From Pseudocercospora fijiensis CIRAD86 (taxonomy: Eukaryota > Ascomycota > Dothideomycetes > Mycosphaerellales > Mycosphaerellaceae): 64,000 nt of DNA. The stretch is taken from positions 3,047,014 through 3,111,013 of the forward strand of contig NW_006921534.1 of assembly GCF_000340215.1 (NCBI RefSeq). Reading direction: 5' to 3'. Made by a program: the position numbers and the translations under genes. Numbering within the stretch: position 1 is the stretch's first letter; the number at the start of each line of letters is the position of its first letter. Shown in pieces: positions 61,506 to 64,000 of this stretch. Below the pieces are notes generated by a model, which saw only the letters and a list, made by a program, of their open reading frames with translations, did no database searches and was not told where the DNA came from.

Positions 61506-64000
61506 CATACATCGTCGCCGGAGGCATTACTATCTAACGCGGGTCTACCCGAACTAACTAATTAGACCGCGAGTCTAATGCTACCCCGGGGGTATCATTA
61601 CGAATCTAACGTTTTTACCGGCGTTATAAATTAGGACTACTAGTTACATACCTATCGACTTAAGGAGACTTCTAAGGAAGTTTACGCGCTATTTTGTTGC
61701 GCTAATCTCTAAGCCTAACGACAAAGAGAGAGAGCTCGGGTTCGACAATCGATTAGTGTCTATACCCTATATAAGAGGGTAGCTAACAAGGTTAAGCCCG
61801 TAAAAGGCAGCGTATACATTACCGATGGGTCTAATCCTAGCGGGAATCCTAACTAGCGACAAAAGTGTCTTGATTAGGAAGCAACATTGCTACCTAGGGA
61901 TAGTCCGTACGATTAGAGATATATTACTAAAAAGTTCTCTACTATTCCTAGGGGTTTAAGGCTAATAGAGGAGAGGCTTGCGAAAATCAAACCTAGTATC
62001 GAGCTTTCGGATCGTAAACTAGATTTGCTGCACGAGCTTCTATACAATCGCGAGGCCGTATTAGCATATAACTTTACTCACCTAGGTAGAATAAATCCGG
62101 AGGTTACCCCTCCGTAGAAGATCCGAACGATCGAGTATAAGCCTTAGGCCTACCTAGGTTTCAAGCTAAACCTAAGCCTGCGAGGTGTAGTTAAGGACAT
62201 AATACGACAACGTGTAAAGGCTAGCACCTTAGAACCTTCCTATGCCTCGTATCGCAATCTATACTTCCTAGTCTAAAAGAAGACAGCTCCTAGGGAACCA
62301 AAGAAGTACCGTCTAATTAACGCTATACAAAAGTTTAACGCAGTTACGATTAGAGATACTAACCTTCCTCCGGAGACTAATAGGTTCTCGGAAGCTTTTG
62401 CTAACTATGTTGTAGCCTTACTAGTTAATGTTTTCTCGGGCTACGACTAGATCCCTCTCTATCCTAACAGCCGCGACCTCACTAGTTTCGAGACACCTCT
62501 TAGGCTATACAGACAAACTACCCTTCCCTAAGGGGTAACTAACTCCGTAGCCTAGTTCGTTCGCATTATAAACCAAGTCCTCGCGGCCTATATCTCCTAT
62601 ATAGCGATGCCTTTCCTCGACGACATCGGCATTAAGGGCCCTAAAACTAGGTACGACAATGAAGAAGTAGAGCCTAGTATCCGTAGGTTCTTTCTCGAAC
62701 ACATTTAGAACCTCGATAGTGTCCTCTACGACCTAGAGCGAGCTAACCTAACGGTGCATAGGGAGAAGCTTTAGCTCCTGTGCAAACGAATAAACATTGT
62801 CGGGTTTATAACTAATAAGAACGGCCGCCATCCTAATAATGTACGGGTCCTAAAGATAGTGTCCTAGCCGGATCCTACCTGTTAGAAGGATGTCCGAACC
62901 TAGCTTAGAGTGGTCTCCTACTTCCGCATCTAGGTTAAGAACTTTGTATTAGTGTACAAGCTATTGTACGCCTTACTCAAAAAAGATACTAAATTCGAAT
63001 AGACCTCCGTTTACTAAGCGGCTAAGGATACGGTAACTAAGGCGCTCGTTAGCGTACCTGCACTAATATCCATTAACTACTTAGAGGGTGCGGGTTTAAT
63101 AATTGTTACTATCGACTTAAGCGGTGAAGGCTATAGCGAGATACTAATGCAGTATAACCGTAAGGAGCTATCCTTGCGTTATCCTATTAGGTACGACTCC
63201 GGACTATAGAAGCCGATCGAGGCCCGATACGATGCTAGTAAGCGAGAATGCCTTAGAGTCTATAAGGCTCTTAAGAAGTTCCGACTATAGCTCTTTAGTA
63301 TATTCTTTCGCTTAGAAATCGATGCTTAGACGCTAGTCTATTAGCTTAACCGTACAGCCTCCGACCTGCCAAACTCTACGATAGCTCGGTAGGTTGCCTA
63401 GATCCATTTGTTTGATTTCGACGTCTTCTACGTTCCTAGTAAGAAGTACACTAGACCGGATAGCCTTTCTAGAAGGCCCGCTATAGAAGAGGACATCGCC
63501 GAAATAATAGAAGAAGAGGATGTCGATGCGGTAATTAACCGCACCTTCTTCGCTACCTTCTATATTAATGCTATGCTAGCGATTACTAGGCCTGCTGCCG
63601 ACGACCAACCTAACGACTAACCTAGCGACTAACCTAGTAACTAGCCCGGCGAGAACCCTACTGCTAACGATAACGACTAGGCCGAAGCGGAGGCGGATAA
63701 ACTAGAGAGGGATAATATCCTTAATAGGATCTACTCCGACGACTCCTATTATATCGCCTACTTCCTAACCTATACGAAGAAAGCGCCTAGCCTATTAAAG
63801 AGTTAATACCGTCGGGTTATTCGCTATTCTCGACGATTCCTAGTTAAAGATCGAACCCTTTAGCGATAAGCGATAGTTAATGCACCTCTCTAGCGTGTTA
63901 TTAACGACCTAGCAGCCCGACAAGAGATCCTTCGTTCCGTTTACGATAAGCTCGGCTACCGGGCGGCGGAGGGCATCTTCGATGTCCTTCGTCGGCGCTA
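61506..64000 (+). pseudogene. RIP-mutated pol frame: reverse transcriptase, RNase H, integrase start (3' partial)
   Basis: It lies in the -1 frame relative to gag-protease. RT blocks: PREPKKYRLINAIQKFNAVT, ALLVNVFSGYD, and the active site FLDD at 62613-62624 (intact). RNase H block: IIVTIDLSGEGYSEILMQYN. The tether FDVFYVPSKKYTRPDSLSRR is at 63417-63476. The integrase zinc region starts near 63930 (SVYDKLGYRAAEGIFDVL), where the first His of the HH-CC array appears as Tyr. It continues beyond the window. Many TAG/TAA stops. Confidence 0.85.

Larger units (their letters stand above)
57575..64000 (+). mobile_element. Ty3/Gypsy LTR retrotransposon, RIP-mutated, 3' end outside window
   Basis: A 5' LTR (57575-58310) is followed by gag, protease, reverse transcriptase, RNase H and the beginning of integrase (zinc-binding region) up to the window edge. 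Order RT-RNase H-integrase is the Ty3/Gypsy order. Stops are nearly all TAG/TAA. RIP seems lighter than in the DNA transposons, since some TCA and TGG survive. The 5 bp preceding the LTR are GGTTA, a candidate target duplication to look for after the 3' LTR. Confidence 0.88.

Noticed and set aside
61575..61605. CCCCGGGGG motif with GGTATCA resembling the LTR end
   Set aside because: It lies inside the pol frame, lacks the exact GGGTAACA terminus and is not followed by a primer site; probably coincidental.

Overview
The window looks like nuclear DNA of a filamentous ascomycete (Pezizomycotina), most likely a dothideomycete of the Mycosphaerellales type. The evidence is short GT-AG introns of about 48-75 bp, fungal-specific families (Pho81/NUC-2, DUF1769, CorA-like, SidF/SidL acyltransferase, Axl2-like cadherin protein, GH53), and transposons wrecked by repeat-induced point mutation (RIP). 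The lineage call is inference from gene style. No ribosomal or mitochondrial marker is present.

Layout: 1-7.4 kb holds an Axl2-like polarity protein (5' end outside the window), a small four-helix membrane protein and a seven-exon Pho81/NUC-2 phosphate sensor. 7.9-11.0 kb is a RIP-degraded Mutator-like transposon. 11.3-26.7 kb is gene-dense: a large disordered protein, a Coq11-like SDR, a DUF1769 protein, a 2-oxoglutarate oxygenase, an unrecognised protein, a Ure2-like glutathione transferase, a CutC-like protein and a peroxisomal 3-ketoacyl-CoA thiolase. 27.16-30.66 kb is a second RIP-degraded element with perfect 36-bp terminal inverted repeats. It carries a Tc1/mariner-type transposase ghost and an opposing ghost of unknown function. 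30.7-34.7 kb is gene-poor and holds a decayed Zn2Cys6-regulator C-terminus. 34.7-53.9 kb is again gene-dense: CorA-like transporter, Sct1/Gpt2 acyltransferase, secreted Ser/Thr-rich protein, DUF1989 protein, GH53 galactanase, a 2030-residue disordered protein and a SidF/SidL-type siderophore acyltransferase. 54.9-64.0 kb is a transposon block: another mariner relic, then a Ty3/Gypsy LTR element that runs off the window.

The genes are ordinary single-copy functions (phosphate signalling, lipid and beta-oxidation metabolism, polarity, cell-wall polysaccharide degradation, iron). I see no biosynthetic cluster and no defence system. The most notable observations are (i) the precise sequence context of the RIP damage: pyrimidine-CA and its complement TG-purine are almost gone while purine-CA and TG-pyrimidine persist; (ii) a start codon split by an intron, plus a microexon with a tandem acceptor, in the phosphate sensor; (iii) a two-gene TIR element whose termini escaped RIP; (iv) long palindromes at both edges of the first transposon relic.
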